Shown: positions 26,065 through 37,611 of the stretch, in pieces
Layout of the letters: each line of letters opens with the position of its first letter
How positions within the stretch are numbered: position 1 is the first letter of the stretch
Assembly: GCA_013368375.1 (NCBI GenBank)
Contig: JAACJP010000013.1
Span: 496,001 to 560,000 of the forward strand
DNA: 64,000 nt
From: Tricholomella constricta
Lineage: Eukaryota; Basidiomycota; Agaricomycetes; Agaricales; Lyophyllaceae
Direction: 5' to 3'
The notes under the pieces: generated by a model
Seen by the model: only the letters and a program-made list of their open reading frames with translations
Told to the model about the DNA's origin: nothing
Databases searched by the model: none
Program-made: the position numbers and the translations under genes

Positions 26065-26915
26065 ATGTTCCGCTCCCCGGTGCTGGCAACATGCTACAGG
26101 ACGCACCGCCTCTTAAACTACTCGACCACTTCTCTTCGCCTTCGCCCCAGGTCTGCGTTGCATGTTGGACCAGCCCGCGCTGTCTCAACGTCCACCATCT
26201 CACGAAATGAGCAAAAACCTCCAGTGGCACCGCAGCCCCCACCGCAGGCAGAAAAGGCGCGCTATATTGGCCCACTGACACAGACATTCCGGCGTCTGAA
26301 AATTTTCTCCATGTCGTCGTTCATGCTGTCATGTACCCTCGCCCCATTCATGTTCATCGTGGAGTCGAATCTCCCCGTGTCTGCACGCATCGCCCTGGCC
26401 TCGATAGCTATCGGCACGTCCGGCGTAAGCACCGGCCTTGTTGGGTGGTGCGGCAAGCCGTATGTCACTACGCTCCGGCACCTGACGCCGGAGGAGAACG
26501 GCGGTGCGGAGGGCATTGAGATGTCCACTCTGACATTACTACTCAGACCACGCATTACAAGAGTACGTTCATAATGTCCATGCGGATGCCAGGTCTCTCA
26601 TTATTACACCTTGCAGGTCTATGACCCGACGTTCCTAATTGAGACCAAGCGGCCGTTTGCGAAATGGGAGCTCGCGGACAGCTTGGTGCTTCCCGGTGAC
26701 AAAACCGTGGAGCCAGGCCAGGAGGAGACGGTAGCGGAAACCATGGACAAGGACGGCAATGTCCTTGGCCGATGGGTTGTGAAGTGGGGCGAGGGCGGTG
26801 AGGGGACATGTCATGAAGTTGGTAAAATCATCAGGTAACGCTTCTACAGTCGTTTGTTTAATATCTCCTCATGTTTGATCACAGATACTACAACGTTCAC
26901 GAGGAGCTGCTTTGA
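26065..26915 (+). CDS. TMEM70/TMEM186-like mitochondrial membrane protein
   Basis: The N-terminus (about 45 residues from 26065) is rich in Arg, Ser and Leu with no acidic residues, as in a mitochondrial presequence. A central hairpin of two hydrophobic stretches follows (IFSMSSFMLSCTLAPFMFIV and IALASIAIGTSGVSTGLVGW, about 26300-26450), then KPYVTTLRH, which resembles the TMEM70 family segment after its membrane hairpin. One intron ends near 26617 and restores VYDPTFLIETKRPF; another, near 26835-26884, leads to YYNVHEELL and TGA at 26913-26915. TMEM70-family proteins assist assembly of inner-membrane respiratory complexes. The family call rests on topology and a few motifs. Confidence 0.65.
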
Positions 26916-28065
26916 TCATCCATCGTTTGGGATGGTTTGGGCAGTGCTTCGGTGGCTTTCGCATGCGTTGTCTACTGTTTAGAATCGTAGATTATAGACT
27001 CATCGGGTAATTTTACCTGACGACCTCACTTGTGATCTCTTGAGCTGTGTGTTCATCATGATCAGTGTCTCTTGGCATCTCGCAGTGTCTTCTCTCCTCG
27101 TCTGCACGCACGTTTGGCATTGGATAGGCGCCCAAAATGATGATCCATCACCGAGGAATTCAGACTGTGAAATAATGCGCAGCGGCACAGATTAACCTCG
27201 TCACGGAAGGACGCAGCCCTACGTCCCGATTGCATTTTTTTTCGCGATTTTATTTTTGTGAAACGTGACCCACAGGGTGCCAAGTGCGGCCGCACTGAGA
27301 GCCATCGCGGAGTTCTGGGTTTGAACAGCCTGAGCGCGGGGTATTCAGGTAGCTGACCAGCCCAACCTTCTCTAGATGCCCAGCATAGAGAGGGTATGAT
27401 AATACAGAGAATTGGAATGTATTACAGTTGACTACATTGGTACTTATGATAATTCAGGGAAGTAGCAGTCAGAGTCAGCCGCTTCGTGCTCTGCGCGGGG
27501 CGCTTTCCAGGGCTCCGACGAATGACCAACCCCGCTCCCCTTGGCATCAGGTTGCTCATGTATCAGAAAAATAAAATGGCGCAAATACATAAGGATGTCT
27601 GCGTCCTTCCGTGGCGATTAATCTGTGGCGTTGCCCCTCGCCGCTCGGTGCAACGAGCGATGGATCATCATTTCTGTTGATGGGGTCCTCGCCTTGGTAT
27701 ATGTCACAGTCTAAAAGTTACCGAGTTGTCTTGGCACGTAGTTGCGGTCGACAGAGGATGCAGGGTAGTCTCTCTGAGATTTTGATTATTACAATGAGAT
27801 GCCTCGCTATGGAATTACATCTGCATTGCTGCCTTGAATACGATACCAGGCTTAGCCAGAGCATGTCACGGAATTCCAGGACCCCGTACACTTAGTGATG
27901 ATGGCATCAGACGGTAAAGATGCGACCCGCGTTTCAAAGAAGGTCTGCTTCAATGTCACGGTACGGATAAATAGCGCCCTGCCTTTCAGGGTATTGCAAC
28001 TCTTAGCTGGTCTCTGAGTCAACGCCCCATCTATACGAATCTGCCGCTGGTCGCTCTCGTTCACG
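26916..28065. other. Gene-poor region, 1.15 kb
   Basis: No open frame with recognisable motifs or splice support. It lies between the 3' end of the TMEM70-like gene and the start of the small secreted protein gene. No repeat or RNA gene seen. Confidence 0.5.
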
Positions 28066-28843
28066 ATGCTGCGCATCTCTCTCTGGGCTCTAACAATGAT
28101 CGCCGCCATCTTGAGCGTCGGCGCTGTCCATGTCGTCGAAGCGTCGAATACCACTCGAACGATCAACTCAACGCGCCCATCCCCCAACAATCCATTCGAC
28201 AGCTTCACAATCGACAGTCTGCCTGAATCCTTCCGCAGGGAGTTAATCGAGCGCAGTGAGATGCAAGGCGAGCTCGATCGTCGAGCGGTTGGCGGTCTCG
28301 TCCGCGTCGCCGCAAAGCTCATTTCAAAAGTTGTCAAAAAGGTGAAGGAGGACATTGAAAAAGACAAGAAGGTGAGACAATTAACCCTCTGCCACTGTCC
28401 TGGCGTGGCTCACCATGCTTCCCTAGGCTCGCGGAGAGTTCACGAAATTTGTCGTGAATGACGGCAGGAGGACCGCGCCCCAATTCAACTGGGCAATCTG
28501 CCACACGAAGCACCGGCATAAATTCAAAGGCGTCAGGGGCAAAGACTGGGACCATGAACACAAGGAATTCGACGTCATTATCGGAGGGACTATCGGGTAC
28601 GTCAGCATGTCACCGCCTTCAAAGCGTCTTCAAACTCATGTGGAGTTCCGCAGGTACGAAGTTTACTACACACGTGAGGGTGAATTCTGGAATAATGGTG
28701 ATGGGGGATGGAATAACGTTGGTGATGAGTTTTGCGAGTTGAATTTTTGCTAACTATAGAAACAGTGGGCAATTGCAGGATTCTTCGATGCAGATGGAGA
28801 AGGAAACAAACACGTCATGTTCAAGAGACCGCCTGGCACATGA
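28066..28843 (+). CDS. small secreted protein of unknown function (fungal DUF-type)
   Basis: A signal peptide of about 25 residues starts MLRISLWALTMIAAIL at 28066. A propeptide-like segment rich in Ser, Thr and Pro follows, then the basic helix VRVAAKLISKVVKKVKED. After intron 28372-28428 comes the conserved-looking core: ARGEFTKFVVNDG, then FNWAICHTKHRHKF, KEFDVIIGGTIGYEVYY, FWNNGDGGWNNWAIAGFFD and FKRPPGT, with the stop at 28841-28843. Two more introns (about 28598-28653 and 28713-28765) are needed and keep the frame. The core looks like a small fungal secreted domain family, possibly the one catalogued as DUF7888, but I cannot confirm this. Function unknown. Confidence 0.72.
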
Positions 28844-29011
28844 GTCACCTAGTCGTCGATTTCTACTCGCCGCTCTCGCAGTACTTGGCCCCAATGTGCC
28901 GCAACAGTAATCACATGTATTTCCAGGTTATGATGGGATATATAGGTGTAACCAAATTCTAGGTCTCCCCAGACAGGGTCTCAGGTGATTATAACTTTGG
29001 TTTGAGTTCCC

Positions 29012-31407
29012 TCAATGTTGCATGTTGCATGCTCTCATCTGCAAAGAGAAATAACATGAGCCAAAGGGAGTCAATGATTGAAGGCTGAACCTACAGTTAG
29101 AATCGTACAGCCGGTCTCCTGGTACTGCCACAAGATGACTATGGATGTTTGAAGCGTCGACCATTTCGGGAACGACGTCTCTGATGGTTGGAGCACCAAG
29201 CAAGCGCAGATTCATCTCAAATTCATCCTACGGATATGCGGAGTCAGTAAATAGGGCCAGAGGATAGTTTGCACAAAACGTACATGCAAAATCTGCAAAG
29301 CCTTGTCCATCCCTTCGGGGCCATATGACGAGTAGGCATAGAGGAAAGGTCGTCCCACGCCAACTGTGATCCGATTCATTAAATTGTTTTCTATAGAGAA
29401 CCTGAAAATACAAACCGGCGGTAGCACCAAGGGCAACAGCCTTGAGAACGTCTGTCGCTCTCCGCACACCCCCGTCAACAAATAGCTGGAATTGCTCATT
29501 CGGGAACGTTAGGCCGCGCTTCTCTTTCAGCTTCTCGACCACTTCAACTAGAATTTCGATACCGGAACGGGCAAAGTCAAGCTGTCGGCCACCATGGTTA
29601 GACAGGACGACACCGGCAAGGTTGAGATCATATGCTTCAAGTGCATCCTAACCAAAAGTCAGGTTCGAGTGCTGTAAAGGAACAGGAGCCAGAGAAAACA
29701 CGAACCTCCCAGCACTGTACGCCTTTCAGGATCAGAGGCACTGGATGCAAGATCAGCAAGCAGGCGAAGTAACATGGGGGAAAATAATATTTACTAGCTG
29801 TGATATCCTTGAACCACTTCAAATCATTCCAGTTTAATCCGGGGTCGATGAATGACTAGAGAGTGGATACATTGGTCGGTGGCCATGCAATGGACGACTC
29901 AGTGACGCACGCTGATAGCTCTCGCTGCACCTTGCGATCTGTCGACCCCTTTCGACCCGGTTTTACTGACCTCCGACGGGTCCTCCGCCTCAAATTTCAT
30001 ACGCATGTCCTAGAATGCATGCCAATGACGACGTGTTTGTCGGATGAGGGCGAAAACTTACTTTCTCTCGTCGACCAAGTTGTGGCGCATCTACAGTGAT
30101 GAAAAGACCTTTAATTCCGCGTTTCTCGGCGTGCTGCACGAGGCGTTTCGTAATGTTTCTGTCTTTGTTGACGTATCTATGGGCGGGATAGGAGAAACAA
30201 ACGTCATTCGTGATTAGGAGCAATGTATACAAACACTCACAATTGGAAAAACTGAACTTGACCTGGCTGGGCCGCATCGACTATCTCGTCGAATGAGCAC
30301 GAGGCCAAGGTAGGTATCTGTAGGACTTGAGAACACATCAAGATCAATCAAGCTTGGATCATACCATTTGTATCACGCCATGTTTGGCGGCCGCTCTTGT
30401 CAAGATCATTTCACCGTCAGGGTGCCCAAGCTTGCCTAAAGCAGTGGCAGTCTGAATTTAAGGCTGAAGTTTAGCGATACATATGGAAATGAGGAGCGCG
30501 TACGATATACAAGGGCATACTTGATTTGTGCCCCAAAATCGTTGTCGACCAGTCGACCTTCGTGACGTCGCGTAAGATTCGTGGCCTAAACCATATTCTA
30601 TGCACCGCCAATCGTTATGAGTAGCTCCTAATGCTTAGGAGAGTAGAACAAACCTATGATAGGCTGCATGGTTCTCTCTATTGGTAATTTCATCGTCCGC
30701 CGCAGATGAATAGTACGCCCAAGCTTTCTCCGCCATAACTTGTCGCGCAATGGCCTATTCCGCATCATAATCTACATCCCATGCTCGCGATAGATAGACG
30801 CACCTCGAAATCATGCAGATTGAGGATTTCATCCAAAGGTGGCCTTGCAGCTATCCGTGCTTGACGCGCCTTTTCTTCGTCAGTGATGACGATCTGCACT
30901 TTCTCTACCGTATCCGGAGCAACGGGTCCCAGACTGGATGTTCAAAAGGTCGATGCAGAGTCGTGTTTCATCGGAGAAGTCCAGCTTACTGTTTCTCCGG
31001 CGGCAGATTGGTGGTAATAGCATCTGGTGGGTGAATGGGATCGTATTCCTGTCTGCTGTATGGTCAGCGCATGAGAGGGAGGTGGAAATTCGAGTGCTTA
31101 CGTCGCATCTTTACCAGCATACTTTAGAATGATCTTGCTACCCCCTGGAGATAAGTTGAGCGCCAGCTCTGCGTCGGAAAGGACAAATGCTTGCCAGGAT
31201 GGTCTGCAAGGGTCATTTAAGACACTGCGGGGCTACAACCAAATTTGAGTCACTGACCATCCAGGAATTCTGTGACATCGTAAACATGTCCTGCCACCAG
31301 AGTCCTTGAGTTCAAGCACCACAGCTTCCGGAAACTGACTGACCGTGGACAATAATCCAGCAACTTTCTCGGGAGTTGTGTCGAGCGACGTCTTTACCAG
31401 AGAGCAT
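29012..31407 (-). CDS. CYB2: flavocytochrome b2, L-lactate dehydrogenase (cytochrome)
   Basis: Oxidises L-lactate to pyruvate and passes electrons to cytochrome c, normally in the mitochondrial intermembrane space. The spliced N-terminus, starting [20 protein letters not shown] at 31407, is a cytochrome b5 domain: HVYDVTEFL, the heme ligand in [12 protein letters not shown] and the second ligand in DPIHPPDA. The FMN domain follows: [44 protein letters not shown], the substrate and active-site SNHGGRQLD (about 29610), [24 protein letters not shown], and GRPFLYA. Introns are many and short. One (31145-31194) has a GC donor. No mitochondrial presequence is visible before the start, so the start or the cellular location may differ from yeast. 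The exact last exon is uncertain; 29012 assumes read-through after PGDRLYDSN. Confidence 0.88.
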
Positions 31408-31789
31408 GTTGCGGCGATGTTACACTGTAAAGGAGATAGGCTTTCAAAGCAGGTTCAAAGACTTGGGAACACACTGACAAGGGTTGGGGAATAATTCCAC
31501 GGAATGAGAGCTCGCCGGGCCGGAGAAATGGGTGGAGCCCGGAGTTTTCGGAACGCCACCGATGTTTGGCAAGGTCCATGTAAGTAAACCTTCTGGGCTT
31601 CGTTTTGGCTTCCGCTGTCCTGGGGCCCCGTTCATGTGAAGAACGATATACAGATTCATGTTGCAAAATTATGACAGGATGGGAGTACTAATCTAATATA
31701 GAAACAGCTATAGTGACAACATCCATACATTACATGAAGTAAGCGGCGAATCACCGTTCAACGATGCCGACCCAGCAAAGGAAGAATCA

Positions 31790-33272
31790 TCAGATGGCCT
31801 CGAACGCTGTACCGCCAGCTCGCGCGTCGAATTGTACAATCGCATCGAGACCTGTAGGTTCTCGTAGGAATCCGGCGTCAACTAAAAAAGACAGAAACTA
31901 ACCCATGACTTGAAAGAACGCCTTGGGATCCATGCCTTGCGCAGAGGCAAAGTCGGTTCCAGTCTTCTTTAAAGATTGCATTGCGGCACGGACAGCATGC
32001 ACCATTGCAACACAGGAAACGAGAGAGAAAACTACAAAACCATTCAGCACAGCTGAGGCAAGGAGAGGGGGGATGATTCTCACTTATGATTTTGGCCCCC
32101 ATGGCCTCGGCTTCATTGGTAGTGAAGGATGGCGTAAGACCACCCGAGATAACATTGACGAGAACCTTGAGGCATATTAAGATGAGCATCTGGAAACAAA
32201 GGACGTAATAACTCACAGGTTTGGGCGCCAATGCTGCAACAGTTGACTCTAGTAGTTCACTGGTGCGCACTCCCTCGATGAAACACACATCAGCACCAAT
32301 GCGTGCAGCCAGCTTTAGTCGGATGATCGCTTCTTCCATTCCGAGAACTTGTGCTGAGTCCGTTCTCGCGATTATCACCTAGGAAATTTTGTCAGAGAAA
32401 TTGAACAAATATATAGCTGGAAAACATACAAAGTCAGAACCTCCCGGTATTGAGTCTCGTGCAAGAACGGCTGCCCGAACTCGGGTAAGGAATTCTTCGC
32501 GAGAAACGACTTGCTTTCCAAGAAGGTGGCCGCATCGTTTCGTTTGCACCTGATCCTCAATGTGGAGGGCAGCTACACCAGCCCTGGCATATTGGGTGAC
32601 TGTGCGAGCGATCATCGCAGGGCCGCCGAAACTGCAATAAACATCTGAGATTGTGGTCTACCTCATAAATGAGGCGAAGTCACAAACCCTGTATCGGCGT
32701 CAGCGATCACAGGCATAGTAGGGTCGAGACTACAGACCATCAAGGCTGCCTAAGATCTGTGTCAGCCTTTGCGAGCCAAAAGAGGACGAGAAGAGGTGAC
32801 TTACTCCGACAAAGTCGTTCAGTGTGGCGATCGCGAGGTCGGGCTGTCCTAGCCGAGAAGCGGTTGTAGCAGCGCCACTACGATTGTCCGTAAGCAAGGA
32901 AAGTGACAGATGACAGAATGCACAAACCTCTGGTACAAGCAGTTGAATCCAGCTTCTATTGCGCATCGTGCACTGATACCGTCGCAGATACCAGGTGCAA
33001 CCTAGGGTAAGCATTTCAGGTACGTACCGACATCGATATTGAAGATCTGACAAACTTACAACAATTCCGGGTCGGGCAAGCATTTGGCGAAGACGCGTTG
33101 CGGGGTTGTGAGATAATGGACCTTCGAGATAATTCTCCGGGTTGAGACGTGGGTTGTAATAAGGCTGAGAGTCGAGAGGGGAGCCTTGGGAGGAGTCCAT
33201 GGTACCACGGGCTCTTGAGTCATTCTGGGTCTGCGAGACGGAGTTGGTAAAGTAGTCGAGAGCGGGAGACAT
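31790..33272 (-). CDS. isocitrate lyase / PEP mutase superfamily enzyme
   Basis: TIM-barrel lyase family that cleaves or rearranges C-C or P-C bonds of small oxo-acids; members include methylisocitrate lyase, oxaloacetate hydrolase and carboxyphosphonoenolpyruvate mutase. The start MSPALDYFTNSVS at 33272 precedes RLRQMLARPGIVVAPGICDG. Metal-binding motif DADTGFGG (about 32695) and the signature KRCGH (about 32530-32545) are intact. AALHIEDQ, IIARTDSA and FIEGVRTSELLE follow. The last exon after an intron (about 31908-31852) reads LDAIVQFDARAGGTAFEAI and stops at 31790-31792. The exact substrate cannot be assigned. A TATA-like element lies about 65 bases upstream. It is on the same strand as CYB2 with about 380 bases between. 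Confidence 0.86.
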
Positions 33273-33334
33273 ATTGCAGTGAGAGCGTCAGAGGTATAAG
33301 TGCTTGAGATTGGTTAGGTGTGAAGTGGTCTTCT

Positions 33335-33342
33335 TATATAAA
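33335..33342 (-). promoter_or_regulatory. TATA-like element upstream of the isocitrate-lyase-like gene
   Basis: A TTTATATAAG sequence on the minus strand lies about 65 bases before the start codon at 33272. Position and sequence fit a TATA box. Confidence 0.35.
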
Positions 33343-34420
33343 CGTGTCCTGGGATGTTATCAGCATGCACGCTCCGTTAGGACGTGAACTTTGTGGAAGT
33401 ATTCTTACCTCATGGCTTGTTCGGTCGAAGATGCCAAGACCATCTTTTCTCCGCTCGTGCGATCAGGAGATTAGAGCGTTGGTGTGCTCGAAAGACATGA
33501 TGTTCTTCCCAGAACGTAAATAGGGTCCCATACTATGGGCAGTGTGGCCACGATTACGTCCCGAAAACAGTGAAAGGGCCATTGTATGTATGTAGCACTA
33601 GAAACTAATCAAGAAGAAATCAGTGCTTTGGAACATGAAGACCTGGTCATGGCAAGGGCTCCTTTTCGGTTCCTGTTGCATTTGGACCAAAACAGGCCCG
33701 ATTTGTTGTCGCGTTGTTGCGCTTTCATTTTGGTGTATTTAACCTGGAGGCTGTTCGAATTCGCTTGGCGCTGTTGTCCTTGGCGTCAATGCTCCTTTGG
33801 ACTCTATTCAGAAATTCATTGACCAACATTGAATTTTTTTTTCCTTGGAGGCGGTACCTTCGCGTCCCTTTGCATTCGCATTGCTTCTTAGATTCCGAGA
33901 CAGCTGATCCCACGTATAGCGAGACAGCGTGCTAAGGCCCCTCCTATCAACTGTTATGGGAACCTAGGTGAAAAACCTCGTCCTGTGCGACAATCTGCTC
34001 TTCCTTCGATGCCAATGAAGTTCTCCCTGTGGGTCTCGGAGACAGAGGGGAGCTTTGCCTTGGTCTTTTGGTATCCTTCGGTGGTGTGCTTCGGTCGGCG
34101 TGAATGACTTGTTGATCAACAAATGCTCTCGGCGCTCTGTCAACTCCTCGAGCTTCTGTGCGTTCTAACCTTTGCGAAGAGCGTTCCTTCTTCGCGATTG
34201 TAGCCTCTCTAAGGCCGACTTGTTGTCAGTCCACCTTGCAAGTCCTCCGTTTTCTCGTACAACAAGATGCTCCTTTCGAGTGACAAATAATTCAGTGGCT
34301 CATCCGCGCAAAATATGGATATGGGCTCGGCTTCCCTACTTTCCGCTGTCAGCCATGAAATCACGCCACGCAAACACCAGGCTTGGCTTCCATTCGCAGT
34401 ATCTCAGTTTCACTTGTTCC
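33343..34420. other. Gene-poor region, 1.1 kb, with short open frames only
   Basis: Several short frames on both strands, none with recognisable motifs. It sits between the isocitrate-lyase-like gene and the decayed flavocytochrome b2 copy and may contain further decayed sequence that I cannot identify. Confidence 0.45.
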
Positions 34421-34424
34421 AATG

Positions 34425-36420
34425 GCAGCCGCGATTTCCGCTACGAATGTCGCACACGCGACCAGAGACAGCTGTTGGATCGTCGTCACCAGTGCGTGTG
34501 AAAGCCTTTTGCACATTCTTGCTAAGCACGTCGTATGCTGCCCAGACAAATTCAAGATGCAACTGATCTTCGGATGTTCAATTAACTTCGTTACTTCTCA
34601 TGCACTGCCCTCTGTTGACAAACAACCGTATTTCTAGTAAATCCTGGCAGAAGCAATATAATCCTCAAGTACGCTGAGAAAGACGCAATGTCCAAAATCA
34701 TCCGCCCAGATCGTTCACGTCAGCTTGGCTACAATGAAGCGTACGAGCCCATCTACCCTTACGATGCTATTACTACGAATGTCCCTATAAGCAGTGCGTG
34801 TCAGGATCCTTCTAGAAATGCCCAATACTGAGATACCTTGACCTTTAGCATTGGGGTGATTGATCCGACCACGTTTGTCAAGATCGTGAAAGGAGCTTTT
34901 GAGGAGACAAGAGGTGCCAAGCCTTGACGATGCCCGTTCACCTTTGGACGAGATCCTCAACCTCACAACTTTGAGGTAAAGCGACTGACATGTATTGTTT
35001 CTTGACTCCTAAGGTATTTGCCCAGGCTATAGCCAAGAAGATTCTCCTTGACAAGGCTTGAGCCTATTATTCGTCGGCGTCAGATGATGAGATAACGAAA
35101 ACCATGCAGCCTATCGGTGTATGTCCATACTTTGGTCCTCTTCCTGATTTACTACTAGCTCACATGCTGTGCAGAGCCTGGTTCCGCCCACGGGTCTTGC
35201 GACATGTCACGTCCGTCGATTGGTCACCACCATTCTAGGTCAGAAATTATCTGTACCTGCGTATATCGTATGTCCGTGGGGACCTTGGGGTTGTCCTCTA
35301 TCTCAAACTCCTATTCCGGCAGTCTGCCATGGCGCTTGGCAAGCTTGGACACCAGATGACGAACTGAACCTGACCAGAGCGGCCAATTAACACGAAGTTA
35401 TTCAAATTGTCTGAACCATCGCTCTAAAACCACACCTTGTTGTCTTGCTCCTTCGATGATGTCGTTAACGCGGCTGTACCACCACAACCTCTCTTCCTCC
35501 AATTGTCCGTAATCTTCCCCTGACAACGTAAACAGGTGACTGATTACACACTCGTAGATATATGTCGATCCGACTCGATCGTGACTGCTATATTACCAAT
35601 AAATTTGTTCAGCGTGTTGAGAAGGGAGGCGTCAACGTTGACGCACCGTGGTTCGCTTGGCGGGAACCTGTCGGCAACAACGCGAGCGCGAAATTACAAG
35701 AGGCACAACCGAACATCAAAAAAAAACCAGAGAGTGTGGCGAGGGCCAACAGTGTAATACTATCTTTACATTTTGATAATTATAGCTGACTGTTTCTGCG
35801 TAGTGTTTAATCGACCCAAGTAGCCTGGAACGACACATATGCTTAGAAGTATCGCAAACAGTATGTTCGACGCCACCCCCAAAAACGCCAGCCTTTGACG
35901 ACGCGTGGTCTTTGACGCACGATCAACACCTTCGAATTAGTGCTGGTCATCTTGAAAGGTGTCTTCACTACCGAAGACGCGATTATGGCCCTGCAAGCAG
36001 GCTGCCAAGGCATTGAAAACAGCCGGTCTTGATTGTAGAAATTAATTGGCATTGTCGCTGCATTGAAAAGGTGTGGGCCTTGACCAAGTCCCAATCTCTT
36101 CATCTTTGTCGGCGGCGGCGCACGTCGCGCGAATAATGTCCTGATGGCCATAGCACTTGGTGCATCTGCTGTAGGTGTCTGGATGGGCTTCTTGTACGCT
36201 TACGCGTTCTGTGCATACAGTCAGGATGGAGTCGAGAAAGCTATCCAAATCCTTCAGTTGAGTGGTTGATCATTTAACTGTCATCTCCGGAACAGGGACA
36301 ATTTTCAGAATCATGCACAGAACGAGTTTGAAATGAACATGCAGCTACTAGGTGCGTGCCATTTAGGCGAACTTGTGCCAGCGACTGGGGACGCCAGTGC
36401 ACTTCACTCGCACGGTGTAG
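34425..36420 (+). pseudogene. decayed second copy of flavocytochrome b2
   Basis: Family segments occur in the correct order but in different frames with stops. The cytochrome b5 start NVAHATRDSCWIVV is at about 34447-34487. SNIILKYAEKDA at about 34650 retains only a damaged HPGG (now NPGR). AYEPIYPYDAITTNVP is at about 34738, and AYYSSASDDEITKT at about 35063. A TGA at 35060-35062 stands where the family has Trp. LVTTILGQKLSVPAYI is at about 35220, and PDDELNLTRAA at 35355-35387, a frame away from the preceding ALGKLGH and followed by a stop at 35388-35390. LASCSFDDVVNAAV is at about 35440, VQRVEKGGV with VDAPW at about 35610-35655, ILKGVFTTEDAIMALQAGC at about 35948, ARRANNVLMAIALGASAVGV at about 36118, and EFEMNMQLLG at about 36325. 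The active-site SNHGGRQLD block is missing. Clearly non-functional. Confidence 0.88.
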
Positions 36421-37611
36421 TGATAGCCTCTATGACAATATGACTCGACCTGTGAGTAAACTCAACAAAAGCTTAAGATGGTGTCGTACGCCAATTACCT
36501 TCACCAGACCAACTTCTGCACCTGGCACAATTTAAGGAGGGCAAGCTTTAGCACATTTTTCATCTCGCGTTGTGCACATCTGTTATGTGCTCACAGCTTA
36601 ATATGTACTGCTGCTTGTTTTATCTCCGAACGAGCGTCGTATAAACTGAGATTAAGAGAATGCAGATTATGGTTGTCACCTATTTAAACAGCCACGCATC
36701 ATCCTGACAGCGAAAGACATCCTTAGTAGCATATTGAACCCTCCATGGTTTCCACTGCAATAAAGGTGGAAGGATAAATATAGTTTTCGGATTGTTCCAA
36801 TATTATGATAAACTATATTTTTCGAGGTTTGCTACCATACACGGACCCCAGTCCATTTTGTGTCCCGACTCGACGTCCCTTTTCATCTCGCTTTCAGTCT
36901 GCCACTGCGCGTCATCTTTTTCAACAGATGGGATACGAGATCCATGTGCGCTGCGCGGTGTCTGCAGCCCTTTTGATTTCCATTCAGCGCTGCTGCCTCA
37001 ATGACAATGTTTCGTGGCTACCCACATCGTGCGCAACGGGATGCCGTAAAGCAGCACCAGCGCGTGTTTCATCTGATAATGTGGGTGCGGTGGGACTCGG
37101 AAATTTGAGGATCACCTAAGGGAGTGGCAGCTCGGATTGAATTGACACCAACGCAGATAAATGGAAACGGCGCCGACTTGGGAAAGTGAGAGTGGACTCT
37201 ATCGTTCAGTTGAGGGTGTGCCCTGTCTTTGCTATACTGACGTCCCATTTCATGATTCCGAGGCCGCGTTTGTGATCTGCTTGTTCTCTTTGCTGATCAA
37301 GGTCGTCCATATCCCCAGATCTTGATTTCCTGTTGGACCGCATGTGGCCATCAGCCGTGTAAAGATGCTCTATACTCATAACGTCGCAGGAAGTCTTAGG
37401 TCCGGGGGCGAGTGTGCTTACGATTGAGCAGACGGCGAAAGGGTCTTGGAGGAACGAGCATGATAGTGTCAACCTGGACACCTTTCGAAGCTTTTCTAGC
37501 ACCATGGCATAATGTTCTATGCAGTGTAGCTAGGTACATAGATGTACTTGAAGAAAACGACGTTATGAATCGATTTCAGACATTCCCGAACCCCGATCGC
37601 GGGTGAAAAAC
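36421..37611. other. Gene-poor region, 1.2 kb
   Basis: Follows the pseudogene and precedes the methyltransferase gene. Short frames lack motifs or splice support. Confidence 0.5.

Noticed and set aside
33930..34380. Possible retroelement or transposase relic
   Set aside because: Short Lys/Arg-rich frames only; no reverse transcriptase, integrase or transposase motif can be seen in any frame.
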